Assembly (NCBI GenBank): GCA_900546325.1
Contig: URCR01000039.1
Coordinates: 1 to 27,021 of the forward strand
Direction: 5' to 3'
DNA from: an uncultured Lachnospiraceae bacterium
GTDB lineage: Bacteria; Bacillota; Clostridia; Lachnospirales; Lachnospiraceae
Length of the DNA stretch: 27,021 bases
Made by a program: the position numbers and the translations under genes. Below the pieces are notes generated by a model, which saw nothing but the letters and a program-made list of their open reading frames with translations, ran no database searches and was not told the DNA's origin. This document shows, piece by piece, positions 1 to 9,511 of this stretch (positions are counted from its first letter, which is position 1; each line of letters opens with the position of its first letter).

Positions 1-55
<55 letters not shown>

Positions 56-84
56 AACTCAGTGTTGCGCTAACAACAAAAATT

Positions 85-113
85 ATTTTATACTAAGTTT
101 TTGGATTTGTCAA
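85..113 (-). promoter_or_regulatory. Promoter of tRNA-Phe
   Basis: Minus-strand TTGACA (113-108) lies 17 bp from TAAAAT (90-85); an overlapping TATAAA at 92-87 has 15-bp spacing. It sits about 30 bp before the tRNA 5' end, as expected for a stable RNA promoter. Confidence 0.7.
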
Positions 114-226
114 TACATTTTTGAATTTTTCTTCACTTTTTTTGCAAAAAATAATTCTTTAGAATTTTGGGAAAGTTTTGCTGTAAGGAATCTCCCTCTG
201 CCCTCTTCTTTCCCTTTCCTTGTCAC

Positions 227-255
227 TTGACAATTCCTGCAAATCTTTTTATCAT
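227..255 (+). promoter_or_regulatory. Promoter of the AraC gene at 333
   Basis: A perfect -35 TTGACA (227-232) lies 17 bp from the -10 TATCAT (250-255), about 75 bp before the start codon of the AraC regulator. The rest of the 277-base spacer 56-332 is AT-rich and I see no gene in it. Confidence 0.65.
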
Positions 256-332
256 ATTTTTAAATATATTGTTCTTCTTTTCATCAAACAATATATCTAA
301 CAAATCCCTTATCATTATTACGGAGGCCTATT

Positions 333-1211
333 ATGAAGCAAAACATCTATCGCGATATTGTCGGTTTTCAATGTCTCGATAATATCGAACATCAGACAAA
401 TGATCTGTACCTGACTCGCTGTGGCATTCAGAAATGTCCTTCTAATTTCAGTTGGGGACCCAAAAAACGTCCGCAGTATCATATGCACTTTATTTTAGAC
501 GGAGAAGGCTATCTCAAGATTGATCAGGAAACTTACCATTTGAAGACTGACCAGATTTTCCTGATTCCTCCTAACACAAGTGCACATTACTATGCAGACA
601 GCCAGAATCCATGGACCTATGCTTTTATCAGCTTCCAAGGAAATAAAGCAAAGCAGTATGCCAGACAGGCCGGATTTGACACAGGACAGTATATCCGTGA
701 CTGTGTTCTTCCGACAGAGAAGTTTGCCGCAATTGTTCAGGAAATGCTTGATACACATCAGCTGACGATCACAAATGAACTCCGCAGAGTCGGTCTGCTC
801 TTTACCCTGTTTTCACTTTTGACAGAATCTTACAGCACCTCTGCCTCTGTCAGTCATAAGCACCACGAATATCTGCCGGAGACTTACCTGGAACATGCCT
901 TGCAGTACATCCAGCTCAATTACAGCCAGAATATACATATACAGGATATTGCAGACTACATCGGAATTACTCGTTCTTATTTATTTCATCTGTTTAACAA
1001 GAACCTGAAAATGTCTCCTCAGCAGTACCTGCTAAACTATCGGATCAAAAAAGCACAAAAGCTTCTGGCTACCTCTGATATTTTTATTAAAGAGATTGCC
1101 TATACTGTCGGATACAGAGACTCTCTTGCATTTTCCAAAGTCTTCCACAAAGCAACCGGGCTTTCCCCGACAGAATACCGAAAGCAATTCGGCACGCTTT
1201 CTGATGAGTAG
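333..1211 (+). CDS. AraC-family transcriptional regulator
   Basis: This is a 292-aa regulator with an N-terminal cupin-type sensing domain (about residues 35-130; the stretch with YHMHFILDGEGY is the usual sugar-binding beta-barrel start). A C-terminal double helix-turn-helix (about 190-285) follows, containing IADYIGITRSYLFHLF and the family signature IAYTVGYRDSLAFSKVFHKA. The ATG at 333 is preceded by ACGGAGG at good spacing, and a promoter lies at 227-255. It converges on the alpha-galactoside operon, ending about 120 bp from that operon's last gene, so it is a candidate sugar-responsive activator of the operon. That role is inferred from position only. The AraC family assignment is secure. 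Confidence 0.93.
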   Translation: MKQNIYRDIVGFQCLDNIEHQTNDLYLTRCGIQKCPSNFSWGPKKRPQYHMHFILDGEGYLKIDQETYHLKTDQIFLIPPNTSAHYYADSQNPWTYAFISFQGNKAKQYARQAGFDTGQYIRDCVLPTEKFAAIVQEMLDTHQLTITNELRRVGLLFTLFSLLTESYSTSASVSHKHHEYLPETYLEHALQYIQLNYSQNIHIQDIADYIGITRSYLFHLFNKNLKMSPQQYLLNYRIKKAQKLLATSDIFIKEIAYTVGYRDSLAFSKVFHKATGLSPTEYRKQFGTLSDE

Positions 1212-1271
1212 AAAGTTCTTTCTCCTCATTGATGTCCGAGAGCAATATTTTTCTATGTTCTTAGGCACAAC

Positions 1272-1321
1272 ATGCCTCCTTCTAATCAGCAAGTTTTTCT
1301 TATCTGTTTAGAAGGAGGCAT
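1272..1321. terminator. Long inverted repeat between convergent genes
   Basis: Perfect 14-bp arms, ATGCCTCCTTCTAA (1272-1285) and TTAGAAGGAGGCAT (1308-1321), enclose a 22-nt loop. They sit between the AraC stop and the end of the aminopeptidase gene, so a shared bidirectional terminator is the simplest reading. Neither side has a strong T-run, so termination efficiency is uncertain. Confidence 0.5.
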
Positions 1322-1332
1322 ACCTGTTTTAG

Positions 1333-2586
1333 TTAATAAAGTCCTTTTTTCATACAGTCTTCAATTTCCTGAATTGTTCTCGGTGTCATTGCTGAGAGAT
1401 CCTCACATCCATCTTCTGTCACAAGGCAGTTATCTTCGATCCGGAATCCAATTCCCCATTCTTCATGATAGATACCGATGTCCACACAGAATACCATTCC
1501 AGGAGCAATCGTCTCCGGTGTGACAATGGCATCGTGACAGTCATATCCGACATGATGTGCTCCGCCATGCCACATATAAGTTCCGATGTCAGCAAAATCT
1601 TTGCAGACACCTGCTTCTTTTAATTGTTCAAAATTATATCTGCGGGCGGTCGCATCTACATCTGACATCTTCATTCCGGGCTTGATGATCTCAAACATAT
1701 GGTCAGAAGTGCGGAGTGCGCACTCATAGAGCAGTTTCTGTCTGTCACTGAACGTTCCGTTACAAGGGAATCCTCTGGAAACATCATTCACAAGATTGTC
1801 ATAGCTTGCTCCCACATCGTTGAGCACCATATCTCCGTCATGTGCCTGTCCTTTGTAACTGTAATAGTGGATGCAGAAGTTATTCTGACCTGCAGAGATG
1901 ATTGACGGGAATCCGCTTCCTGCCGGACTGTGCTGTCCAAGTGCATAGTCAAACTCTGCTTTGTACTGATACTCGTACATTCCCGGTTTCGACGCCTGCA
2001 TCATCCGTGTGATTCCTTCGCATGTGATCAGTTCTGCTTTGCGCATCGCCTCAATCTCACATGGCTGTTTGATGGTGCGCATTCTGCCCAGAATAGCTTT
2101 TGCATCTTCTCTTTTGAGAAATGCGTACATATTCTGTACCCTTTTCTGGAAAAGATGTACCGGTGTATCGATGTCATTTTCTTCATATTTAAATGCATCT
2201 AAGTACAGATACTCATAATTTCCCGAATATGCACAGTTGTGGAATTCCCCATCAAACGCCTGCACATATCCTGTATTGGCAAATCCTCCAAGTTCGGCTG
2301 CCTCATCTGCTTTTAATCTTTTTCCGGTCCATCTCTCTGCCATGAGATCCGGTGGAAGCAAATATAATTTCTCCCATGCCTTTCCTGCACTGTCTTTTCC
2401 TGCCAGTAAAATAATGTTTTTCTCCTCGAGTCCTGTCAGATAGAAGAAATTTCGGTTTGCAAAGAAAGGATAATATTCATCATTGGACTTGCGGATCTCC
2501 GCACCGGAAAAGAATACTGCCAGCGAATTATTTTTCATACTTTCATAAAATCTTTTTCTGTTTCCTTCAAAAAACTCTTTTTTCAT
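1333..2586 (-). CDS. Aminopeptidase P-like M24B metallopeptidase
   Basis: The 417-aa protein has an N-terminal creatinase-like domain (about 1-160) and a C-terminal pita-bread M24 domain. Metal-ligand positions can be read off: Asp257 (NDVGA), Asp268 (NDVSR), His344 (HGGAHHVG), Glu384 (RIEDN). The position that is Glu in E. coli PepP (EPGxY motif) is Asp369 here (VDIGIY). The family removes N-terminal residues preceding proline using two metal ions. AAAGGAGC lies about 12 nt before the ATG. It is the last gene of the glycosidase operon, 39 bp after the GH36-like gene. A peptidase in a sugar operon is unusual; it may be a passenger or may act on glycopeptides. Confidence 0.88.
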   Translation of the reverse strand: MKKEFFEGNRKRFYESMKNNSLAVFFSGAEIRKSNDEYYPFFANRNFFYLTGLEEKNIILLAGKDSAGKAWEKLYLLPPDLMAERWTGKRLKADEAAELGGFANTGYVQAFDGEFHNCAYSGNYEYLYLDAFKYEENDIDTPVHLFQKRVQNMYAFLKREDAKAILGRMRTIKQPCEIEAMRKAELITCEGITRMMQASKPGMYEYQYKAEFDYALGQHSPAGSGFPSIISAGQNNFCIHYYSYKGQAHDGDMVLNDVGASYDNLVNDVSRGFPCNGTFSDRQKLLYECALRTSDHMFEIIKPGMKMSDVDATARRYNFEQLKEAGVCKDFADIGTYMWHGGAHHVGYDCHDAIVTPETIAPGMVFCVDIGIYHEEWGIGFRIEDNCLVTEDGCEDLSAMTPRTIQEIEDCMKKGLY

Positions 2587-2625
2587 CTTTTCTATATGCT
2601 CCTTTTTCTAACAGAATTTCCTTTT

Positions 2626-4374
2626 TTATTTTCTTACAAGGTAGATTTGTCCTGCCACCGGAACTTCCACTGAGAACAGTTCCAATCTTCCCTCATAGGT
2701 AAGTCTGTCTGTCTCTTCGCCTTTGCAGTCTTTTACCACAATCTCATAAATTCCTTCCAGCTCTGATTCCAAAATCATTCTCTTTCCTTTTGTTCCGTTC
2801 AGAATCATGTATTCGTTCACTTCTTTTGGAAGTGCGATCACTCTGTTTTCTGTGTAGACTGCACCAACTGCCTGTTTTTCACTGACAGACCATACAACAG
2901 GATATAAGTTGTGCGGTTCCTGCGGACGGAGCTGTTCTTTCTGGAGCAGATCTTTGTGCTCTCTCATAAAATCCACCCAGAATCGCAGCATCTTTTTCAT
3001 CTCTTCTGTGGACTCTTCCAGTTTTACGGAAATCTGCACGGTAGAGAAAATACTTGAAATAATCTGGATTGCAGCCAGTTCCGGTTTCTCTTTGATATGC
3101 CACATCAGCGGATCCGAATGAACCGTAGTGGAACCGGAAAGCATTCTCAAGTCAACTGTTCCCACTCTGTTTCGGATTGCAGAATTTGGACAGTCTGTCA
3201 CACGGAACATATTTCCATATCTTCTCATGTTCGGTCCGATATATCTCTGCCGGAATTCTACCATAACTTCCGGATCTTCTTTGGAAATTGCCTCATAGAT
3301 CTGGATCATCAGACAGTCGAGTGCTTCCTGTACACTCCCAAAATCCATTCCTTCCTGATATGCAGGAGTATCTTTTGTCTCAACAATCTGATCAATAAAA
3401 TCAAGCTTGAATCCATCGAGATTCCATTTTTTCATTCCATCTACATACGTGTTTACGAGATACGCTCTCACTTCCGGATAACGCGGATCTAACACACCTG
3501 CTCCCATCGAATCCATATAGTAGAGTGTTCTATCTTTAAATTCGTCCCACTTTTCTGCCTTGTATCCGAGGAATGGCACGCTGTACCAGATCATATATTT
3601 CATTCCCATGTCATGAATTTTTTCGATGTGCCCTCTGAAGTCAGGGAATCTGTTCTTGGATACTTCCCAGTCTCCGCAGAATGCATATCCTCTGTTATTG
3701 TCATCTGTCTGCCATCCGTCATCAAGGATTACCGTTTTAAATCCGATTTCAGATGCAAGTTTACACTCTTTCTCAATCTCCTTGTCTGTCAGATTCTGAT
3801 GATAAGAATACCAGGTAGAGTAGACAGGTTCACGCGTTGCCTCCGCCGGATTGATCGGAGTCAGTCCACAGTCAGTTTCCCACCATTTGGAAATTGCCGC
3901 GATTGATTCATAGAATGGAATATCTCTCTGATCGATCAAAACTTCCATCTCATAGCTGCCCGTTCTTGTCACATAGGTATTCGGTACCTTCACCTGCAGA
4001 AGAACAGTTCCGTCTTCCTCATGGATTCCGGCTCTGATTTCCATGATCTCTTTCGCCTCGGATACTGCAACCGTATATCTATTTCTTCCATCTTCACTGA
4101 ACAATGTCATGACCGGAGCGGAGCTTGCCGTCATGCTTCGGAAATATCCTGCCCAATCCGCATCGATCGATCTGTCAAATCCACAATTTGGATGCCATAC
4201 TCCGGCGCAGTCTAAATATGGGAATACCCATGTCAGCTCACTGAATCCTTTTTCTTCTTCCGCGGAACCATCCGCTGTAAAACAGCATTTGAAAACAAAA
4301 ACCTGTTTTTCTCTCTCTGCTGTCTCGATCGTTACATTCATATTATCTGTCTTTTTGATTTCAGGTGTTTTCAT
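2626..4374 (-). CDS. GH36-like (clan GH-D) alpha-galactosidase family protein
   Basis: The 582-aa protein has an N-terminal beta-sandwich (about 1-175), a TIM-barrel and a small beta C-terminal domain. Clan GH-D marks are VILDDGW (215-221), the nucleophile motif GFKLDF with Asp326, and a likely acid/base Asp394 in RVTDCPNS. It is clearly shorter than, and different from, the 746-aa GH36 of the same operon, so the two probably split different alpha-galactosides or alpha-GalNAc linkages; substrate cannot be told from sequence. There is no signal peptide, so it should act in the cytoplasm on imported oligosaccharides. The gene lies 49 bp after the six-hairpin glycosidase gene. An AAAGGG-like Shine-Dalgarno precedes the ATG. 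Confidence 0.85.
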   Translation of the reverse strand: MKTPEIKKTDNMNVTIETAEREKQVFVFKCCFTADGSAEEEKGFSELTWVFPYLDCAGVWHPNCGFDRSIDADWAGYFRSMTASSAPVMTLFSEDGRNRYTVAVSEAKEIMEIRAGIHEEDGTVLLQVKVPNTYVTRTGSYEMEVLIDQRDIPFYESIAAISKWWETDCGLTPINPAEATREPVYSTWYSYHQNLTDKEIEKECKLASEIGFKTVILDDGWQTDDNNRGYAFCGDWEVSKNRFPDFRGHIEKIHDMGMKYMIWYSVPFLGYKAEKWDEFKDRTLYYMDSMGAGVLDPRYPEVRAYLVNTYVDGMKKWNLDGFKLDFIDQIVETKDTPAYQEGMDFGSVQEALDCLMIQIYEAISKEDPEVMVEFRQRYIGPNMRRYGNMFRVTDCPNSAIRNRVGTVDLRMLSGSTTVHSDPLMWHIKEKPELAAIQIISSIFSTVQISVKLEESTEEMKKMLRFWVDFMREHKDLLQKEQLRPQEPHNLYPVVWSVSEKQAVGAVYTENRVIALPKEVNEYMILNGTKGKRMILESELEGIYEIVVKDCKGEETDRLTYEGRLELFSVEVPVAGQIYLVRK

Positions 4375-4423
4375 TATTTTTCCCTTTCTCTCTGTTCATC
4401 ATCAAAAGCTATCTGCCGACTTT

Positions 4424-5776
4424 CTATGCCTCTACTGTCAGCACTGCTCCCGGCTCAACAATTTTCCCATTTACGGAAATATTCTGTTCTGTCCGGTTTC
4501 CAAAAGTTATTTTTCCATCTTTCATGACGATATCCGCCTCTCCATCGAGCATCGGGCAGTTTGTGATCTCAAACCACTCTGCCTCTTCTGCCAGCGCCGG
4601 AGCGATTGTTACTTCCTTTGCAGGAGCATTTACATGAATCCCGGCAATTCCACATATGTAGTTTCCGACCGCTGCATAGGAGACTTCCGGATATTCTCTT
4701 CTTACCAGTTCCGGATCGATCATTTCTTTCAGCCAGTAGTAAGCCTTCTCATCCTCTCCCAGCCGGAAGAATAATTCCGGGTAATGCGACATGCTCTCTA
4801 CATTCACGCACGCACGGTTTTCCACGCTGTAATTGTGAAGTGTCTCTGTATGGCAGCTTCTCTTGTGCTTGTCTTCAATGACATTATAATACAATAAAGA
4901 GAGGCCGTGTCCCATTTCCGGGCTGTGTGACAGTTTCCCACCATTTTCTTTTACCTGATAAAAGGTTTCTTCAGACTCGTCCCACCATTGCTCTTCAAGC
5001 ATCTTCTGTAGAGACTCTGCTCTGTATACACACATTTTTTCGGCTTCTTTCTCCCCTCTTAGACGGTAGATCTCTGCCGCTGAGCGATACCCTCTGATCT
5101 CAATCGCCAGCATATCGACCAGCGCCTCTGCATTTTCAAACCGGTCATCCTCACAGTAGGATGGAATTCCAAGCCGTGAATTTGGATATTTTCTTTCCAG
5201 GAGGAAATCCCCGTCCTGATCCCACCACGCAGCGTACTGCCGTATCGTCCAGTCATAGAACCGGACAAAATCCTCATCCAGAATATAATCACTGTCCCCG
5301 GTCAGCATATACATCCGGAAACATACGTCCAGCAGTTCAAAATTTGCAGGCAGGTTGTACCAGAAATCCTCATCGCTCGCATAGTCTACCGGACATGGCC
5401 TGTAATCTCTGTCGATTTCCCAGAAGGTGCAGTATTGTCTGCTCTTTGCGATATTCTGGACAAATCTGCGCAGCATATTTTTTGTATGTCCGCGAAGCCC
5501 CAGCATCTCTGCTCCCACTGCATGGTGCGCCACATCACGAATGCAAAAAGACATTCTTCCTGGAAGCGCCGCCTCATACCAGTCTCCTACCAGATCTCCT
5601 TCATGGCTGTATGACAGTGCCTGCTCTTTTGCCCACGCAAACCCTCTGTTTAATTTATCATTTGATGAAGTAAATGTAATCCTTCCTTTCAAGTCCTCTT
5701 CCTCCTTGCAGACATTTTTGCTTATCAGCATATTTAAAAGTGGGGACTTCCTTGCGGAAGCCCCCTGGTTTTCCAT
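4424..5776 (-). CDS. Six-hairpin (alpha/alpha)6-barrel glycosidase-like protein
   Basis: The 450-aa protein has no signal peptide. Its repeated helical pattern and the stretches FCIRDVAHHAVGAEMLGL (77-94) and FWYNLPANFELLD resemble the six-hairpin glycosidase superfamily (GH78/GH63/trehalase-like folds). The last 50 or so residues form a beta-rich cap like that at the C-terminus of rhamnosidase-type enzymes. I cannot assign a GH family or substrate. It lies between the permease and GH36-like genes, 36 bp after the permease, so it probably trims the imported glycan. The Shine-Dalgarno for the ATG at 5776 is poor; an in-frame ATG at 5731 with an upstream AAGGAAG is an alternative start. Confidence 0.7.
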   Translation of the reverse strand: MENQGASARKSPLLNMLISKNVCKEEEDLKGRITFTSSNDKLNRGFAWAKEQALSYSHEGDLVGDWYEAALPGRMSFCIRDVAHHAVGAEMLGLRGHTKNMLRRFVQNIAKSRQYCTFWEIDRDYRPCPVDYASDEDFWYNLPANFELLDVCFRMYMLTGDSDYILDEDFVRFYDWTIRQYAAWWDQDGDFLLERKYPNSRLGIPSYCEDDRFENAEALVDMLAIEIRGYRSAAEIYRLRGEKEAEKMCVYRAESLQKMLEEQWWDESEETFYQVKENGGKLSHSPEMGHGLSLLYYNVIEDKHKRSCHTETLHNYSVENRACVNVESMSHYPELFFRLGEDEKAYYWLKEMIDPELVRREYPEVSYAAVGNYICGIAGIHVNAPAKEVTIAPALAEEAEWFEITNCPMLDGEADIVMKDGKITFGNRTEQNISVNGKIVEPGAVLTVEA

Positions 5777-5812
5777 TAATATGTATGGTTCTTCACAGAT
5801 TTAAAACTATTT

Positions 5813-6712
5813 TTATTGTTTTACCGCACCCATTGTCATACCACTTGTGAAGTACTTCTGGAAGAATGGGTAAATGACAATAATCGGCAGTACTACGACG
5901 ACCGTGATCGCTGCCCTTATGGTAAGTGGCTGAATTCCTCTCATGGCCTCTGCAAGCATCGTAGAGTCGGTCATATCTTTTAAGGCGCTTGCCTGATTTA
6001 ACATGCGGTACAGGATAATCTGTAACGTATCCCACGTTCCGCTCTTGCTGTACAAGTTGACATCGAACCATGAATTCCAGTGTCCCACACCTACATAGAT
6101 CGCAATACATGCAAGCATCGGTTTACTGAGCGGCAGTACAAACTGTGTGAAGATTCTCAGCTCGCTTGCCCCATCTACCCGAGCCGCCTCAAACAATGGC
6201 TGCGGAATATTTTGGATATAGGAAGCGCACAATAACATATAATATGCGCTGAAAATACTCGGAAGCCAGTATACTGTCAGAGTATCTACAAGACCTAATT
6301 TTGTCATTAATAAGTAGCTAGGAATTAATCCACCACTGAAGTACATTGTAATGAGGAATAAAATCCTCATAAATTTTCTTCCGGCAAAATTCTGACAACT
6401 TACAATATATCCTAATAATGCATTTCCAAGAACTGCTGTCACAGTTCCAATCACTGTTCTCAAAACAGATACGATCGTACTTCTATAAATATCACTGTTA
6501 CTTAACACATATTGATAATTAGCCAATGTAAATTTTCTCGGCCAAAGATAAATTCCACCTTTCACCGCATCCGAACCCTCATTGAATGAGATTGCGATGA
6601 CATTGATAAAAGGATAGACAACAATGACCATAAATAGTATTAATAAAATCACGTTACAGACATCAAATACTTTTCCACTCTTTGTCTGCTTAATATAAAA
6701 CGGACGACTCAT
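5813..6712 (-). CDS. Sugar ABC transporter permease, YtcP/LplC type
   Basis: The 299-aa membrane protein has about six hydrophobic segments (first near 18-40) and the cytoplasmic EAA loop EAARVDGASE (175-184), which contacts the ATPase. It is the MalG-like half of a CUT1-type carbohydrate importer. GGGAGGTG stands 5-8 nt before the ATG. It starts 11 bp after the partner permease, so the two are translated from one message. The transported sugar is inferred from the neighbouring alpha-galactosidase. Confidence 0.93.
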   Translation of the reverse strand: MSRPFYIKQTKSGKVFDVCNVILLILFMVIVVYPFINVIAISFNEGSDAVKGGIYLWPRKFTLANYQYVLSNSDIYRSTIVSVLRTVIGTVTAVLGNALLGYIVSCQNFAGRKFMRILFLITMYFSGGLIPSYLLMTKLGLVDTLTVYWLPSIFSAYYMLLCASYIQNIPQPLFEAARVDGASELRIFTQFVLPLSKPMLACIAIYVGVGHWNSWFDVNLYSKSGTWDTLQIILYRMLNQASALKDMTDSTMLAEAMRGIQPLTIRAAITVVVVLPIIVIYPFFQKYFTSGMTMGAVKQ

Positions 6713-6723
6713 TTTGCACCTCC

Positions 6724-7644
6724 CTAGAAAATTGAAGTATCCAGTTTCTTCCGGCAGAACCAGTTAGATGCCCATACCAGAATAACGCCGATCACAGACT
6801 TCATCAGACCAACTGCAGTACCGACTGAATAGTAACCAAGCTGAATACCATATCTGTAAGAGTAGGTGTCAATAACATCCCAGTAAGCCTGCGTTGCAGA
6901 ATTTCCTAATACAAGATGCTGTTCAAATCCTGCATTTAAAATACCTCCGATACCGATGATCCAAAGCACAACAATCGTTGGAAGAATCGTCGGAATCACT
7001 ACATGCCTGATCACTCCCGCACGTGTCATACCATCTACAGCACCTGCCTCGATCAGTGTCTCATCAATTCCTGACATCGCAGAAATGTAAATAATCGCAG
7101 ACCATCCGATTCCCTTCCACATATTGACAAGCGTATACATTACCCAGTAATATTTTCCTTCCGTCAAGAATGGAATTGGCGCATCTATCAGACCGATTCT
7201 CATTAAAATATCATTCACAACACCCTCATTGGACAGCATAATGAAAATCATACTTCCTGCAACTACCCACGAAATAAAATGTGGCAGGTAAGATGTTGTC
7301 TGCACAACTGTTTTGAACTTCTTATTATTTAATTCATTAACACAGATTGCAAAAATAATCGGCGCTGCAAATCCAACTGTTAATCCCAAAATACTCATTG
7401 CCAATGTATTTCTAAGTAACTGGCCAAAGGTTGGACTCATGACAAAGTCCTTAAAATACTGTAGACCGACAAACGCACATTCTGAAATTTTCATTCCCGG
7501 AACGTAATCTACGAATGCCATCAATAATCCATACATTGGAACATAGGCAAAAATTACTACCCAGATAATGATCGGTATACACAGCAGCCACAACTGCCGC
7601 TGCTTATTAAACAACTTTACCCAGTGTTTTATTTTCTTTTTCAT
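6724..7644 (-). CDS. Sugar ABC transporter permease, LplB type
   Basis: The 306-aa membrane protein is the MalF-like partner. It starts with a basic cytoplasmic stretch and a first membrane segment at about 19-45, and carries the EAA loop EAGAVDGMTR (199-208). AGGAGG lies 7 nt before the ATG. It is flanked by the binding-protein gene (42 bp) and the second permease (11 bp). No ATP-binding subunit is encoded in this window; Firmicutes with this transporter type often use one shared MsmK/UgpC-like ATPase encoded elsewhere. Confidence 0.93.
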   Translation of the reverse strand: MKKKIKHWVKLFNKQRQLWLLCIPIIIWVVIFAYVPMYGLLMAFVDYVPGMKISECAFVGLQYFKDFVMSPTFGQLLRNTLAMSILGLTVGFAAPIIFAICVNELNNKKFKTVVQTTSYLPHFISWVVAGSMIFIMLSNEGVVNDILMRIGLIDAPIPFLTEGKYYWVMYTLVNMWKGIGWSAIIYISAMSGIDETLIEAGAVDGMTRAGVIRHVVIPTILPTIVVLWIIGIGGILNAGFEQHLVLGNSATQAYWDVIDTYSYRYGIQLGYYSVGTAVGLMKSVIGVILVWASNWFCRKKLDTSIF

Positions 7645-7686
7645 ATCAGGCCTCCTGGAACCAGATTTTTATCGGGAAAATGGAAA

Positions 7687-9390
7687 CTATTTCGTTTCCA
7701 TTTTCTCCATATTTTTCTTATAGTTATCGCTCATTGCTTGCTCTAAAGTATCCACTCCCGCAGATGTCAGAGAATCCTGAAGTTTTTTCCATGCAGCCTC
7801 AAATTCTTTGTCATTGTCTGCCATCACTGCATCTCCCCAGTTTGCTTTCCATGCGTCTGTCACAGACTGTTCTGCAATTTTCTGTTCATCTGTCTTCTCA
7901 CGAAGCGTCAGCGCTGAAGAGTCATAGATAGTTCCGTCAAGATTTTCCATCATCATGCTCTTCCATTTATTTTCGTCATACCACATCTGATTCGGCCATA
8001 AATCATGTACTCCGTCTTCCCATCTGGACTGATTTACGAACAACCATGGCATTCCTTCTTCGTAGTATGCATTGTCATAAGACCATTTCTCTGCTAAGAT
8101 CTGCTCTTTTGCTTCCGGATCTACTTCCCAGTTTCCTTCTTCATCGATATTCCAGAATTTCACTTCTTCACCGGTATCTCCGATCGGTGTTCCGTTTGGA
8201 ATTCCCCAGCCTGTCAATGCAGTTCCCATGTCTGTTGCCTGGAAGTTCATAAAACGCATGATCGCTTCCGGATCTTCTGCCTTGTCTGTGATGATCGTGC
8301 AGTAGGAACCCAGGAAGTTCTTTCCGCTTAAGTTTGCAGACTCTGCATCCTCATCTTTGAATCCAATCTGAACAAAACGCTTATCTTCCGGTAAATTCGG
8401 ATCTTCTGCCTGCCAGATCTCGTGTCCTGACTGATAGGTGATCCACCATTCTCCAACACACCCTACAACTCTCTCATTGGAGAATTTTGTCTGCCACTGT
8501 TCATAGTTGTTTGCAAAAGAATCCGGGTCCAATGTTCCGTCAAGATGATACTGGTTAAAGTATTTCGTCATCTCTTTTCCTTCGTCTGTAAATGCCCAGT
8601 GTGTGAAGTTTCCGTCATCGTCAATCTTATACCCTGATTTCAGTCCCCAGAAACCGCTCAAAGCTGCAGGATCTGTGTAGTGTCCGGAGTCAGAATAGAA
8701 GGACAGTGCATATCTGTCTTCTCCGTTCGGTGTTTTCGGAAATTTCTCTAAAATTGCATTTAATGCATTGTAATAATCTTCCGGTGTCTTAATCTCCGGT
8801 GAACCGATTGCCTTCCATTCATCGTAACGGATATGTGCACATCTATCCGGAAGCTCTGTGATTGCTCCCATCAGTGTCGGAACATAGTATAATTTTTCTT
8901 TATCATCTAAGAACAGGTTGTAGTGCTCTCCCATGCTCTTCTTGATGTCTGTTCCAACTGTGTCCATATATGGGGTCAGCTCCACCGCTTTTCCCATCTT
9001 AGCAAATTTCTCTACCATAGAAAATGGTACATAAGTAATCACATCAGGATAATCCCCGGAAGCCAGCGCAAGGTTCAGCGCCTCTTTTCCGTCACCGGAA
9101 ACATGTTCTACGTTGATCTCTACATTAAACTCATCCTTCAGATATTTGAGACTGTTCTTCTCTCCCTCTTTCTGAGCCTCCAGCGGTGCGTAATAGCCGC
9201 TGGCATCAAGAACATCGATTTTCAGTGTCTCCTCCGGTTTCTCCCATCCAAACCGGTTTACCTCCCCACTCCCTTTGAACGTGCTTTCTTTCTTTTCAGT
9301 TGTTTTCTCAGATCCACCGCCGCATCCGGCAAGCATAGATGCTGTTAAAGCTGTTGCTACCAGTACACTGATCACTCGTTTCTTTTTCAC
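7687..9390 (-). CDS. Sugar-binding lipoprotein of ABC transporter (extracellular solute-binding family 1)
   Basis: The 567-aa protein has a lipoprotein signal peptide with a basic start and lipobox LAGC (acylated Cys23). A Gly/Ser/Lys linker then leads to a long periplasmic-binding-type domain of the LplA/YtcQ class, which is longer than ordinary MalE. It captures the oligosaccharide at the cell surface for the two permeases downstream. The start is GTG at 9390. The nearest strong Shine-Dalgarno (GGAGGAAGG) is about 30 nt upstream and a small hairpin (ATCTG...CAGAT) lies between it and the start. No in-frame ATG is available between the preceding stop and this GTG. Confidence 0.92.
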   Translation of the reverse strand: MKKKRVISVLVATALTASMLAGCGGGSEKTTEKKESTFKGSGEVNRFGWEKPEETLKIDVLDASGYYAPLEAQKEGEKNSLKYLKDEFNVEINVEHVSGDGKEALNLALASGDYPDVITYVPFSMVEKFAKMGKAVELTPYMDTVGTDIKKSMGEHYNLFLDDKEKLYYVPTLMGAITELPDRCAHIRYDEWKAIGSPEIKTPEDYYNALNAILEKFPKTPNGEDRYALSFYSDSGHYTDPAALSGFWGLKSGYKIDDDGNFTHWAFTDEGKEMTKYFNQYHLDGTLDPDSFANNYEQWQTKFSNERVVGCVGEWWITYQSGHEIWQAEDPNLPEDKRFVQIGFKDEDAESANLSGKNFLGSYCTIITDKAEDPEAIMRFMNFQATDMGTALTGWGIPNGTPIGDTGEEVKFWNIDEEGNWEVDPEAKEQILAEKWSYDNAYYEEGMPWLFVNQSRWEDGVHDLWPNQMWYDENKWKSMMMENLDGTIYDSSALTLREKTDEQKIAEQSVTDAWKANWGDAVMADNDKEFEAAWKKLQDSLTSAGVDTLEQAMSDNYKKNMEKMETK

Positions 9391-9511
9391 TTTTCTTTTC
9401 AGACATCTGCAAGTTCAGATATCCTTCCTCCTTCTCCTTTTATTTAGGCTCCTGACCTATTGCTGTTTTATTGTTACGCAGATACCACTGCATAATCATC
9501 ACTTTCCTGTA

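Noticed and set aside
167..382. Open frame before and overlapping the first AraC gene
   Set aside because: It overlaps the AraC promoter and start in another frame, has no Shine-Dalgarno, and its sequence is low-complexity Phe/Ile-rich.
9370..9412. Alternative ATG start for the sugar-binding lipoprotein
   Set aside because: The nearby ATG (in GCAGATGTCTG) is in a different frame and runs to a stop within about 32 codons; the GTG frame carries the signal peptide.
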